Below the pieces are notes generated by a model. That model had not been told where the DNA came from, did no database searches, and saw nothing but the letters and a program-made list of their open reading frames with translations. From the IMG/VR virus record IMGVR_UViG_3300045135_000358, positions 1 through 38,665 of that record: a DNA stretch of 38,665 nt; one strand, given 5' to 3'. This DNA comes from a virus. Positions 1 through 8,417 of this stretch are shown here, in pieces. How positions within the stretch are numbered: position 1 is the stretch's first letter; each line of letters begins with the position of its first letter. Made by a program: the position numbers and the translations under genes.

Positions 1-127
1 CTTTGGGTTTGGTCTTAACTCAAAGTTTAGAAAACGGTGGTGGATATACCAGCGGAAAATCTTTAAACAACGCTACTGGTTTTACTTACTATAATGATAC
101 GCAAACTACAACAATGAACAATGCTGC
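1..127. repeat. Terminal direct repeat, left copy
   Basis: These 127 bases are identical to 38539-38665. They lie inside a tail-protein reading frame, not in a non-coding end, and the length equals a k-mer size commonly used by assemblers. I read this as the overlap of a circular contig, so the true genome is 38,538 bp. A genuine packaged terminal repeat is less likely at this place. Confidence 0.95.
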
Positions 128-245
128 CCAAACTATAAGTTCAGCAGCGGTTAGCACCCTTAATTTTACTCCTACAACTGTTGATGCAAGTAGCGGTATT
201 ACAGTCACTACTAATCCAAACACCCACAACATAAATACTTGGTAA
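1..245 (+). CDS. C-terminal end of a fibre-like tail protein (gene starts at 37392 across the circular junction)
   Basis: This is the last 81 codons of the reading frame that opens at 37392. Joining 38538 to position 1 keeps the frame (37392 and base 3+38538 differ by a multiple of three), giving one 463-residue protein. The visible tail is Thr/Asn/Ser-rich and beta-prone, with a run resembling 'AAVSTLNFTPTTVDASSG', and stops with TAA at 243-245. There is no independent start signal here, so it should not be annotated as a separate 80-residue gene. It ends 17 bases before the next gene, whose AGGAAA ribosome binding site lies in that gap. Function is inferred from position among tail genes. 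Confidence 0.85.
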   Translation, partial: LGLVLTQSLENGGGYTSGKSLNNATGFTYYNDTQTTTMNNAAQTISSAAVSTLNFTPTTVDASSGITVTTNPNTHNINTW

Positions 246-262
246 TTTTAGGAAATTAAATT

Positions 263-763
263 ATGTCACAGTATCGCATTAGATCAACGGGTGAAGTCAA
301 AACTCAAGGCGAAATCCGAAAGATGCACTCAAATGTGTCACTCCCTAAAGTTTGGGGTGAAAACGTACACCAATCATTAGGCATTGACCCTGTAACGCCT
401 ACGGCACAACCTGAACCGTCTGGAGATTACAAGGTTGTAGTACGCAACGGTGTAGAGCAGGACGCCAACGGTAACTGGGTATGGGCTTGGACAGAAAACG
501 ATATGTTCCAAGAGTACACAGACGACGAAGGAACTGTTGTAACCGTACAGGATCAGATAGACGCTAAGGTAGCCGCTGACAATGCCGCTCTAGAGGCCAC
601 AGAACGAGCTACACGGGACGATCTGTTGAAGGCTACAGACCACTACGGGTTGTCTGATGTAACCATGACAGAGGCTATGACGGCTTACAGACAGGCCTTA
701 CGAGACGTACCACAGCAAGAAGGGTTTCCACAGACTATCACATGGCCTACGAAGCCAGAGTAA
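263..763 (+). CDS. Tail-fibre-assembly-like protein
   Basis: This 166-residue protein sits directly after the fibre-like gene. Its N-terminus is compact (about 1-50). A Trp-rich middle follows ('NGNWVWAW', about 73-80), then a long Ala/Glu/Asp helix (about 100-125). The C-terminus reads 'AYRQALRDVPQQEGFP' followed by 'TITWPTKPE'. That ending is typical of phage tail fibre assembly and DUF4376-like proteins, which end in a YRQALRDI...WP(V/T)KP motif and often lie just downstream of fibre genes. The ATG at 263 has AGGAAA about 7 bases upstream. The likely role is a fibre chaperone or small fibre accessory. The family call rests on the C-terminal motif and the position only. Confidence 0.55.
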   Translation: MSQYRIRSTGEVKTQGEIRKMHSNVSLPKVWGENVHQSLGIDPVTPTAQPEPSGDYKVVVRNGVEQDANGNWVWAWTENDMFQEYTDDEGTVVTVQDQIDAKVAADNAALEATERATRDDLLKATDHYGLSDVTMTEAMTAYRQALRDVPQQEGFPQTITWPTKPE

Positions 764-766
764 TCT

Positions 767-1243
767 ATGGACCCGTTGTCACTGGTTGCTATGGCGTCTA
801 CTGCGTTCAAGGGCGTACAAGTCCTTGTTGACAGAGGCGCTGAGTTTGAACACGTAGCAAAGAAGCTAGGCCAGTGGTACACGTTTGTTAGCGACCTGAA
901 GGAAGCAGAGAAGGAGATAGAAAACCCACCGTTGTTCAAGAAGATGTTCGACGGTAACTCTGTAGAAGAACAGGCGTTGAACGCTGTCATAGCTAAAAAG
1001 AAGATAGAAGAACAAGAGAGGCAAATCAGAGAGTTGATTACGTGGGCTTACGGAACTGAAACCTACGCTGAGATGATCCAGATGCGTCGAGACATCAAAG
1101 CTAAACGTGAACAACTTATATACAAACAGAGGCGCAGACAAAGACGTATGTTGGACGTGTCAGCAGTAATCATGGGTCTAATGGTTTCTGGTGGGGTTGT
1201 CTGGTTTACTGCCAATTTAATTCAGGGGTTTAGCAATGGATGA
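767..1243 (+). CDS. Membrane-anchored coiled-coil protein of the lysis region
   Basis: The 158-residue protein begins with a weakly hydrophobic helix (1-20). It continues as a charged, heptad-like stretch (about 37-125, rich in Glu, Lys, Arg and Gln) and ends with a basic patch 'KQRRRQRR' before a single hydrophobic segment (about 129-153). The positive-inside rule would place the coiled-coil in the cytoplasm with a C-terminal anchor. It overlaps the holin-like gene by 8 bases and is probably translated with it. I do not recognise a named family, although proteins of this shape often occur beside holins in marine podoviruses. A spanin is unlikely because there is no N-terminal signal or lipobox. 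Confidence 0.6.
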   Translation: MDPLSLVAMASTAFKGVQVLVDRGAEFEHVAKKLGQWYTFVSDLKEAEKEIENPPLFKKMFDGNSVEEQALNAVIAKKKIEEQERQIRELITWAYGTETYAEMIQMRRDIKAKREQLIYKQRRRQRRMLDVSAVIMGLMVSGGVVWFTANLIQGFSNG

Positions 1244-1439
1244 GTCCGCAAAGCAAGTTATTGATGTAATGAGCGTAGGAACTATGTTAGGTACTATTAG
1301 TGCAATTCTTCCTCCTATATCTGCCACGTTTACTATCGTATGGGTAGGCATCAGGATATGGGAAACCGATACAGTCCAAGGCTTGTTTGCAAAGAAACGC
1401 AAGCGTGACGATAAAGGTCGATTCGTAAAGGAAGACTGA
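1236..1439 (+). CDS. Small holin-like protein
   Basis: The 67-residue protein has one long hydrophobic hairpin (about 11-42, with a central Pro-Pro that could mark a turn), followed by a highly charged tail 'KKRKRDDKGRFVKED'. This is the shape of small phage holins: one or two membrane passes and a basic cytoplasmic C-terminus. The ATG lies inside the end of the previous gene (8-base overlap), so translation is probably coupled. With the next gene it forms a two-gene membrane cassette. The cognate muralytic enzymes would be the M15 peptidase at 27378 and the transglycosylase domain at 9660. Holin function is inferred from topology and position. Confidence 0.6.
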   Translation: MDESAKQVIDVMSVGTMLGTISAILPPISATFTIVWVGIRIWETDTVQGLFAKKRKRDDKGRFVKED

Positions 1440-1442
1440 AGT

Positions 1443-1817
1443 ATGTGGACTGCACTCATAGGCCCTATCGCTGGACTCGCTAAGACTTGGCTCAGTAACA
1501 AGCACGAGCAGTCACAAGCCAAACACGTAGCTAAGATGGAAGTCATCAAGAACACAGCTACGTGGGAACAAGAGATGGCTGCTGCTAGTGCAACCTCGTG
1601 GAAAGACGAATGGTTTACTGTGGTACTGTCGATGCCTCTGTTGGCTGTGTGTTACGGAGTGGCTATGGATGACTTGAGTATTATGCAACGGGTAGGTATG
1701 GCGTTTACTGAGCTAGACAAACTACCTGATTACTACCAGTACTTGCTTTACGTAGCAGTCACGGCCAGCTTTGGTATACGTGGTGCTGACAAGCTAATGC
1801 AGATGAAGGGTAAGTAG
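1443..1817 (+). CDS. Holin of the GTA/3TM type (putative)
   Basis: The 124-residue protein has a short hydrophobic N-terminus (about 3-16), then an amphipathic charged helix with 'SWKDEWFTVVLSMPLLAV' leading into a membrane segment (about 58-75). A second membrane segment follows (about 98-113), with a basic end 'KLMQMKGK'. The W-K-D-E-W-F signature before a hydrophobic stretch is typical of the 3TM holin family (PF11351 type) found in gene transfer agents and marine phages. It starts 3 bases after the preceding small holin-like gene and ends 2 bases before the next one. Having two holin-like genes in tandem could mean a holin plus a modulator. Confidence 0.6.
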   Translation: MWTALIGPIAGLAKTWLSNKHEQSQAKHVAKMEVIKNTATWEQEMAAASATSWKDEWFTVVLSMPLLAVCYGVAMDDLSIMQRVGMAFTELDKLPDYYQYLLYVAVTASFGIRGADKLMQMKGK

Positions 1818-1819
1818 AT

Positions 1820-4606
1820 ATGGCAACAGATGAATTAGATATTCTTGCTGATACTACCAACGAAGCTACTGGTTTAGAAGATACTACTGATTACACAGAA
1901 GCGTTGACTATATTAGCTAATGCTCCAGATACTATGGGGTTGGGTATACAAGCACAACTAAATGAAGATCGTCCTGATCCTGTTGTTGTAGGAGAAGACG
2001 GACAGTTTTATAGAAATAACGCAGAGCTTACATCAGAAGGTTGGGTATCTAATATTGATTACAGTGAGCCTGTTTATTATTTTACTCAGCCCCTTGAAGA
2101 TGATCGTTACAATAACTATGGCGAAGCCAGCGATGACTTTAGTAGAAACTATAGTCAAGGTAACTACTACACTAAAGATGAAATTAAAGCGTTTTGGGAT
2201 GGCGACAAAGGAACAGGCATGGGCTTGTTCAAAGAGCAAAACCCTAATTTAGATTTTGATTCGTATTTTAATTTTGTTCAGGAGTCTAGCTCTTTGTATA
2301 CAGGCAATATTAATGCTACGTATGCAGACAACCAAGAAGCTGTAGATGCGTTAGCCGCTAAGTACGGAATAGCTACTACGTACACAGATGATGATGGTCA
2401 GGTATGGGGTTTTAATGGTAGTGGTCTTAGTCAAACTAGATTTGTAGATACCAGTATAGACTTTGGTGGCATTATTATGTCTGTCGCTGCTGGTGCTATG
2501 ACAGGTGGTTTGTTAGCTGGTCCTCTTACTACAGCATTAGGATCAGTAGGAATAACAGGATCAGCAGCTACGGCGGCTGTACAAGGTATTAGTTCTGCGG
2601 CTGCTCAGTTAATAACTACAGGAGAAGTAGATTTAAAACAAGCATTAATTTCTGCTGCTACTGGTTATGCTGGTGATAAATTAGGTAATGTTTTAGAAGC
2701 CAGCACAGAAGTTGATGGTGTTATAGGAGAAATTTCTAACACTGTTTCTTCAACTGTCGACACTCTAAAAACTCTTACAGAAACTAATATACCTATAGTA
2801 GACGCTGCCATTAAAGCTGGCGGTATGTCACTGCTTACACAGCTTGTGTCTACAGGTGATATAGATTTAAAAGAAGCTGCTGTTGCCGCTGTTATTGGTG
2901 GAGGTATAGAAGCGTTTAATCAGTTTAATACGAACATGAATGCTTTAGGTATTCCTGAAGACGAGTACATGGCTGATCTTGCTGAGTACGAAGAGTTCCA
3001 ACAAGCCGCTATAAACGCAGACATAAAAGATCCGTTTTTGAATCCTAACTACACTACTGTAGGTGACGGAGTAATGGTTAACGCAGCGGGTGATGTATTT
3101 AACTACGCTGGTGATAACTTAGGCAATATGTCTACATTAGACACCAACAACGACGGTAAATTGTCAGGAGTAGATTTACAAGAAATTACTACTGATGTTA
3201 CAGCTAAAAACATTTATAACTATCAAATGGATGATCCTGTTTATGTTGATGAAAACGGAGTCCCAGTAGATCCAAAACTTGTTGGTCGTTCTGGTGATGA
3301 GTTTGTTGGTTATGACGCTGCTGGAAACCAAGTAACAGTTACCCAAAAATATTATGATGAAGTATTTGGTGGTGGTAAAGGTGATTTAGTTTGGACTTCT
3401 GAAGGCGGGACAGACGGTTACATTAGTTACGAAACTGGTGAGCTAGCTTACAAAAAGGTAGAAGGTCAGTGGGTTGATGCTCAAGGTAACGTAGTAGATG
3501 ATCCTCAAACAGTTGACGAACTAACTATGGTAGCAGCTAAAGCCATAGATGAGCCTTTAGAGTCTGTTACATATTTTGATCAAAGTGGTACTGCTATTAA
3601 TTATAAGTATCCTCCTGCTGGGTTACAAGATAACTTTGAACAAGGTCAGTTTTCTGGTCTTATTTTTGGGCCTAATGGTGAAGTTAATGAGGTATGGTAC
3701 GACCCTATAACTAACACTGAATATGTTAAAGCACAAGGCACTACTGAAATTACAGCCGTTAGAACTCCTGATACTCCACCAGAGACAGTAGATCCTACGG
3801 AAGTTACAGAGGTTACAAAAACAGATCCTGCTGGTGGTGTAGAAACTGCTAATAATACTGCGGATGCTATTTCTACTGCTACAAATACTAATCAAGTAAA
3901 CGAAATAGTTACTGCGGCAAGCCAACAAGGTGCCTCTGCTTCACAGTTAACAAACGCAATTAACGCGGCTGTTGCTGCTGGTACTATATCTGCTGAACAG
4001 GCTGCTGCTGCTTTAGGCGCTATTGATGTTACAGCATCTGTAGACTCAAGCACGACAAGCGTTTCTACGGGCGCTGGTGGTATGTTAACAGGCGGTGCTG
4101 GTGCTGATGTTGACACTGTTACTACTGGTGATGTAACTACTGGAAGTGGTGATGGTACTGATGTTACTGGTGGCGGTAATGGCACTAATGTTACTGGTGG
4201 TGGCGATAGTGGTGTAACTACTGGTGATGGTGGAGATGTTGATACTGGAACAGGTACTGGTAAAGGTACTGGATCTTTAATTACAGATACCATAACAGGC
4301 GCTCTTGGTGGTGTTATAGCTACAGTAGCAGGCACTGGTGATCCCGGTACAGGCGATCCCGGTACAGGTGATCCCGGTACAGGTGGCCCCGGTACAGGTG
4401 GACCGCCCGGAATAGATGGTGAAGACGGTAAAGACGGTAAAGATGGAAGAGATGGTGTATCAAGTAGACCGTTTACTCCCTATGAATTTAAAGGTCTTTC
4501 GTACCAGACACCAACAATACAAGAAATAGTTCAGAATCCTAACATTGATTACTCGGCTTCTCTTGATCGTATTATTAACCAAGGTATGTTCAAGGATTAC
4601 GTATGA
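1820..4606 (+). CDS. Large Gly-rich structural protein with collagen-like tail
   Basis: This 928-residue acidic protein is of unknown function. Visible parts: an Asp/Thr-rich N-terminus; an Ala/Gly-rich hydrophobic stretch (about 213-270) that could span or insert into membranes; a calcium-loop-like 'DTNNDGKLSGVDL' near residue 440 (dockerin/EF-hand style); a Gly/Thr/Asp-rich region (about 750-830); tandem G-D-P-G-T repeats and a collagen-like G-x-D/G-K-D stretch (about 838-885); and a short C-terminal module ending 'IINQGMFKDYV'. It lies between the holins and tail tubular protein A, and its stop overlaps the next ATG (ATGA). It is likely a virion or tail accessory protein. Nothing enzymatic is recognisable. 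Confidence 0.6.
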   Translation: MATDELDILADTTNEATGLEDTTDYTEALTILANAPDTMGLGIQAQLNEDRPDPVVVGEDGQFYRNNAELTSEGWVSNIDYSEPVYYFTQPLEDDRYNNYGEASDDFSRNYSQGNYYTKDEIKAFWDGDKGTGMGLFKEQNPNLDFDSYFNFVQESSSLYTGNINATYADNQEAVDALAAKYGIATTYTDDDGQVWGFNGSGLSQTRFVDTSIDFGGIIMSVAAGAMTGGLLAGPLTTALGSVGITGSAATAAVQGISSAAAQLITTGEVDLKQALISAATGYAGDKLGNVLEASTEVDGVIGEISNTVSSTVDTLKTLTETNIPIVDAAIKAGGMSLLTQLVSTGDIDLKEAAVAAVIGGGIEAFNQFNTNMNALGIPEDEYMADLAEYEEFQQAAINADIKDPFLNPNYTTVGDGVMVNAAGDVFNYAGDNLGNMSTLDTNNDGKLSGVDLQEITTDVTAKNIYNYQMDDPVYVDENGVPVDPKLVGRSGDEFVGYDAAGNQVTVTQKYYDEVFGGGKGDLVWTSEGGTDGYISYETGELAYKKVEGQWVDAQGNVVDDPQTVDELTMVAAKAIDEPLESVTYFDQSGTAINYKYPPAGLQDNFEQGQFSGLIFGPNGEVNEVWYDPITNTEYVKAQGTTEITAVRTPDTPPETVDPTEVTEVTKTDPAGGVETANNTADAISTATNTNQVNEIVTAASQQGASASQLTNAINAAVAAGTISAEQAAAALGAIDVTASVDSSTTSVSTGAGGMLTGGAGADVDTVTTGDVTTGSGDGTDVTGGGNGTNVTGGGDSGVTTGDGGDVDTGTGTGKGTGSLITDTITGALGGVIATVAGTGDPGTGDPGTGDPGTGGPGTGGPPGIDGEDGKDGKDGRDGVSSRPFTPYEFKGLSYQTPTIQEIVQNPNIDYSASLDRIINQGMFKDYV
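4337..4396 (+). repeat. Four tandem 15-bp units encoding G-D/G-P-G-T
   Basis: Units of the form GGTGATCCCGGTACA are repeated four times with only one or two substitutions each (4337, 4352, 4367, 4382). They encode the start of the collagen-like tail of the 928-residue protein. Copy number of such a repeat is expected to vary by slippage. Confidence 0.9.
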
Positions 4607-5250
4607 CATATTTAAATCTAGTAAACAACGTACTTAGGCGGTTACGAGAAGATGAAGTAACCACTGTAAGTAGCGATTCGTACAGTGCTATGGTTGGTGA
4701 CTACATTAACGATGCTAAACAGCTTGTAGAAAACGCATGGGATTGGTCTAATCTTAGGTCTACTCTTACAGTTTCTACGGTTGCTGATGACTACACTTAC
4801 TCGTTAACTGGCTACCAAGACCAAGGTAAAATCTTAAACATCATTAACGACACATCTAATATTGTTATGGAGTATAGACCACAAGAATGGTTTGACGATA
4901 AGTTCTTAGTACAGACTCCTGCTTCTGGTGAACCTCAGTACTACACCTTTAGCGGTATTGACGGTTCTGGTGACGCACAGATTGATGTGTATCCCAAGCC
5001 TGATGGTGTTTATTCTTTGAAGATTAAAAGCGTTATTAGAAACGTAGAACTGACTAACGACAGCGATACGCTTGCTATTCCTAGTCAACCTGTAATCCAT
5101 ATGGCTATTGCTATGCTAGCCCGTGAACGTGGTGAGACAGGTGGTACGTCAACTCCAGAGTACTTTGCCATTGCTGACAAGTATCTGTCTGATGCTATTG
5201 CTCTTGATGCACAAAAACATCCTGAAGAAACTATTTGGTTTACACCATAG
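4603..5250 (+). CDS. Tail tubular protein A-like (T7 gp11 family)
   Basis: The 215-residue length is close to T7 gp11 (about 196). The N-terminus 'MTYLNLVNNVLRRLRED' followed by 'YINDAKQLVENAWDW' is the characteristic opening of the gp11/phage adaptor family. It is followed by a beta-rich middle and a helical C-terminus. In T7 this protein forms the ring between portal and tail nozzle. The ATG overlaps the previous stop (ATGA). It is followed 11 bases later by the presumed partner nozzle gene, the usual gp11-gp12 order. The family assignment is from sequence pattern and synteny. Confidence 0.8.
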   Translation: MTYLNLVNNVLRRLREDEVTTVSSDSYSAMVGDYINDAKQLVENAWDWSNLRSTLTVSTVADDYTYSLTGYQDQGKILNIINDTSNIVMEYRPQEWFDDKFLVQTPASGEPQYYTFSGIDGSGDAQIDVYPKPDGVYSLKIKSVIRNVELTNDSDTLAIPSQPVIHMAIAMLARERGETGGTSTPEYFAIADKYLSDAIALDAQKHPEETIWFTP

Positions 5251-5261
5251 GGAGATACTAG

Positions 5262-6782
5262 ATGGCCCAGCCTCTACAAAGTATTAATCTAGTTGCTCCT
5301 GCGTTCAAAGGGATCAACACAGAAGACTCTCCACTTGCACAAGATCCTTCTTTTGCGGAGATTGCAGACAACGCTGTTATTGATAGACGAGGTAGGCTCG
5401 CATCAAGAAAAGGAAACCAAGTAATTACACAAGACAAAACTGTTCTTGGTACAGATTATATTAGCATTATTCACGAGTTCTACGACAACGCCGGTAACGA
5501 AGTAATCTTTAGTACTGGCAACAACAAGATCATGACAGGTACGACTACACTGGTTGACGCTACACCGGGATCGTACACGATTACAGACAACGATTGGAAG
5601 ATAATTAACTTTAACGATCACGCTTATTTCTTCCAACGTGGTTACGAACCTCTGGTGTACAGCAACAGTCTAGGCGCAGTAACCAAGATGTCCAGTGTAG
5701 CTGGTGCTTCTGTTTCGTCTACACAGTATTGCCACGAAGCCATCGCTGCATATGGGCGTATATGGTGCGTAGGTAACGCTACAGATGATAACACTATTTA
5801 CTGGTCTGACTTGTTAATAGGTCATGATTTTACTGGTGGGTCTAGTGGTTCTATTGATGTATCTAAGGCATGGCCCAGCGGTTTTGACAAGGTTGTAGCT
5901 ATTGCGGCACACAACGGCCTGCTAGTTATCTTTGGTGAGCATAGCATTATTACGTACAGTGGTGCAGAAAGCCCTGCTACTATGGCACTACAAGACACAA
6001 TACCAAACGTAGGCTGTGTTGGTAGAAAGACTGTGCAGAACATTGGTACAGACTTGTTGTTCTTGAGTGACGATGGTTTGCGTAGCTTGGGACGTTCTAT
6101 TCAAGAAAAGTCTCTGCCTATGTCTGACCTAAGTAGAAACGTCAAGCAAGAGATTATTGCTTACATTGCTACAACAACTGAACCTATTACATCTGTGTAC
6201 AGCCCAGAGAATTACTTTTATCTTTTGTCTTTCCCAGATGTGAATCTATCTTTTTGTTTTGATCTTAGAGGGGTTTTGGAAAACAACTCTTATAGGGTAA
6301 CAAGATGGCCTAGTGTTAACTTTAAGTGCTACCACAGAAACAGAAACGGTGACCTGTACATAGGCACTGTTGCTGGTATTGGCAAGTACTTTGGTTACTT
6401 TGACAACAACGAGACTTATCGTTTTCGTTATACAAGTCCCGGTCTTACGTTTGGTGACCCTTCTAAAATCAAAATGCTAAAGAAGGTACGGCCTACTATT
6501 ATTGGTGGCAACAACGCCAACATTATTCTCAAGTGGGCTTACGATTTTAAAACAGCAACCAACTCTAGAGTGTTTACAGTAAGTGATCTTATTCCCGGTT
6601 TTTACGGAGAGTCAGAATACAACGTAGCACAGTACTCTGAAGGCGAGCTTGTAAACAGAAAAGCGTTAAACACTACTGGTTACGGAACCGTAATTACTGT
6701 TGGTATTGAAACAGACATTAACGGTTACGGGTTGTCTATACAAGAAATGAATGTACTAGCACTAGTAGGTAAGACGCTATGA
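5262..6782 (+). CDS. Tail tubular protein B-like / tail nozzle protein
   Basis: The 506-residue beta-rich protein follows the gp11-like gene. The N-terminus runs 'PAFKGINTEDSPLAQDPSF' and then 'ADNAVIDRRGRLASRKG'. That pattern, in which the sample is mapped to its columns at the start of the chain, is typical of nozzle or stabilisation proteins of short-tailed phages. The remainder contains many short hydrophobic strands with Gly and Asn turns, such as around residues 200-260. It is shorter than T7 gp12 (about 794), so it belongs to a compact variant. GGGAGA lies just upstream of the ATG. The virion role is well supported by context; exact homology to gp12 is inferred. Confidence 0.65.
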   Translation: MAQPLQSINLVAPAFKGINTEDSPLAQDPSFAEIADNAVIDRRGRLASRKGNQVITQDKTVLGTDYISIIHEFYDNAGNEVIFSTGNNKIMTGTTTLVDATPGSYTITDNDWKIINFNDHAYFFQRGYEPLVYSNSLGAVTKMSSVAGASVSSTQYCHEAIAAYGRIWCVGNATDDNTIYWSDLLIGHDFTGGSSGSIDVSKAWPSGFDKVVAIAAHNGLLVIFGEHSIITYSGAESPATMALQDTIPNVGCVGRKTVQNIGTDLLFLSDDGLRSLGRSIQEKSLPMSDLSRNVKQEIIAYIATTTEPITSVYSPENYFYLLSFPDVNLSFCFDLRGVLENNSYRVTRWPSVNFKCYHRNRNGDLYIGTVAGIGKYFGYFDNNETYRFRYTSPGLTFGDPSKIKMLKKVRPTIIGGNNANIILKWAYDFKTATNSRVFTVSDLIPGFYGESEYNVAQYSEGELVNRKALNTTGYGTVITVGIETDINGYGLSIQEMNVLALVGKTL

Positions 6783-6813
6783 TGAATTATAACAAGAAAA
6801 GAGGTATTTGCTA

Positions 6814-8406
6814 ATGCCAACCGTAGAAGATTTTATAACAGGCGCTCAAGGACTGTTTGATGCTTTTGGCGCACCTATCTTGGGCGCTGGTGCTGTCATG
6901 GGAGCGTACAACCGTCTTGGAGGTATTGGTGAAGCTGCTCAACAGGGCGCTCAAACAATTGCTGCTCAACAATTAGAGCAGACACAGTTCCAACCTTTTG
7001 GTCTTACTACTAGTACCGGCTCAAGCTTTGGTTACGATCCTGTAACAGGACAAGCAGGCTTTTCTCTAGGCGGTGTAGAACAACAGGCACAGGGTCTTGG
7101 GTTAAATACTTTTAACCAGTTAATGGCTTCTGATCCTGAAGGTGCTGCAAGAATGATAGGGCTAGGAGATACCTTAGCCACTACAGGTGAGACTATTCTT
7201 GGTCAACAAGCATTTGGTATACCTCAAGCAGAGTTAGCTTCTGGACAGGCTTACGGTATGGGCCAGCAGTTTATGCGGGGCGCTCAAGCACAGCCTATGG
7301 ATATTAACCTGTTGCGTGGTCAGTTTGCTGGGCAGGTTCCCGGTATGTTGGCACAACGACCTAGCCAGCAGATTGGTGCCCTTGGTTCACAGGCTCTTAG
7401 CTTAGGCGCTAGAGGTCTACAAACAACAGCCCCTCAAGATGTAGAGGCACTACGCAGACAGTACGGAGCGTTAGCTGGACAAGCAGCACAAGACGTTCTG
7501 ATGCCTACAGGGGCTAGAGAACAGGATGTGTACAACCGTATCAGGGCTACACAGCTTGGAGAAGAAGAAAGACAACAGCTTGCATTAGAAGAGCGTCTGG
7601 CTAGTCAAGGCCGTTTAGGTGTTCGTACTTCTATGTTTGGTGGTACACCAGAGCAACTTGCACTATCTAAGGCACGAGAATCAGCACAGAACCAAGCATC
7701 TCTGATGGCTATGCAACAAGCACAACAAGAACGACAGCAAGCACTAGGCACTGCACAGACTCTTGGTGGTATGTTTGGTCAACAGGCTGGGTTGTCTAAC
7801 ACGTTGCAAAGTGCGGCACAACAGAGAGCGGCACAGCTTTCACAACTAGGACTGTCTGCTAACCAGATTGAAAGCCAGCTTAGGTCTGAAGGTCTAGGCA
7901 GAGCGGCTACAGCGGCAGGACAAGCAGGATCACTGGCTCAGATTGCTGGTGGATTACAAGCACAACAAGCTGGTCTTGGTCTTCAGTACACAGGTCTAGG
8001 CTCTACGTTGGCGCAACAACGTCAGGCTCTTGATGTAGCTAACCAAGCACAAGCACTACAAGCACTGCAAGCTTCACAAGGTATGTACACAGGTGCAGAA
8101 GCACTACGAGGTGCACAGCAACAGCGAGCGGCACAAGCTCTTGCGTCTGCTTACGTACCACAAGCACAAGCCATGCAAGCTCTACAAGCATCTTCCTTGT
8201 TCCCACAGTTACAACAACGTGGGCAACTTCAAGGTGCTGGCTTGTTTGGTGAAGCATCTATGGGTGGTCTTGAAGCGTTGCTGGCATCTGGTGTTGGTCA
8301 AGCTAACTTAATGGGACAAGTGGGTACTGGTTTGTTGTCAGGCAGTATGAACTCTAGTGATGATAGCAGTTGGTACGAAACACTTAAAGACGCATTAGGA
8401 ATCTAA
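6814..8406 (+). CDS. Internal virion protein (Gln/Ala-rich, helical)
   Basis: This 530-residue protein is dominated by Ala, Gln, Leu and Gly, with very few Cys, Lys or Trp. After a short hydrophobic N-terminus (about 10-30), long helical stretches of Q-A-L type run from about 200 to 480, and the end is acidic and Ser-rich. It is the first of three consecutive large genes between the tail nozzle gene and the end of the late arm, the place of T7 gp14-gp15-gp16. The ATG at 6814 is chosen over an in-frame TTG at 6808 because AAAGAGG lies 9 bases upstream of it. The likely role is an ejected core or internal protein. Confidence 0.6.
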   Translation: MPTVEDFITGAQGLFDAFGAPILGAGAVMGAYNRLGGIGEAAQQGAQTIAAQQLEQTQFQPFGLTTSTGSSFGYDPVTGQAGFSLGGVEQQAQGLGLNTFNQLMASDPEGAARMIGLGDTLATTGETILGQQAFGIPQAELASGQAYGMGQQFMRGAQAQPMDINLLRGQFAGQVPGMLAQRPSQQIGALGSQALSLGARGLQTTAPQDVEALRRQYGALAGQAAQDVLMPTGAREQDVYNRIRATQLGEEERQQLALEERLASQGRLGVRTSMFGGTPEQLALSKARESAQNQASLMAMQQAQQERQQALGTAQTLGGMFGQQAGLSNTLQSAAQQRAAQLSQLGLSANQIESQLRSEGLGRAATAAGQAGSLAQIAGGLQAQQAGLGLQYTGLGSTLAQQRQALDVANQAQALQALQASQGMYTGAEALRGAQQQRAAQALASAYVPQAQAMQALQASSLFPQLQQRGQLQGAGLFGEASMGGLEALLASGVGQANLMGQVGTGLLSGSMNSSDDSSWYETLKDALGI

Positions 8407-8417
8407 GAGGACGTAAA

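Noticed and set aside
1-127. True packaged direct terminal repeat
   Set aside because: It lies inside a tail gene and has a length typical of assembly k-mers. A T7-type repeat should be outside essential genes.
1236-1817. Spanin pair next to the holins
   Set aside because: No lipobox or signal-anchor with periplasmic coiled coil. The 767 gene has its anchor at the C-terminus and a basic patch that predicts a cytoplasmic body.
6779-6814. Eleven-codon ORF between the nozzle and internal protein genes
   Set aside because: Too short to support, and its main content is the ribosome binding site of the next gene.
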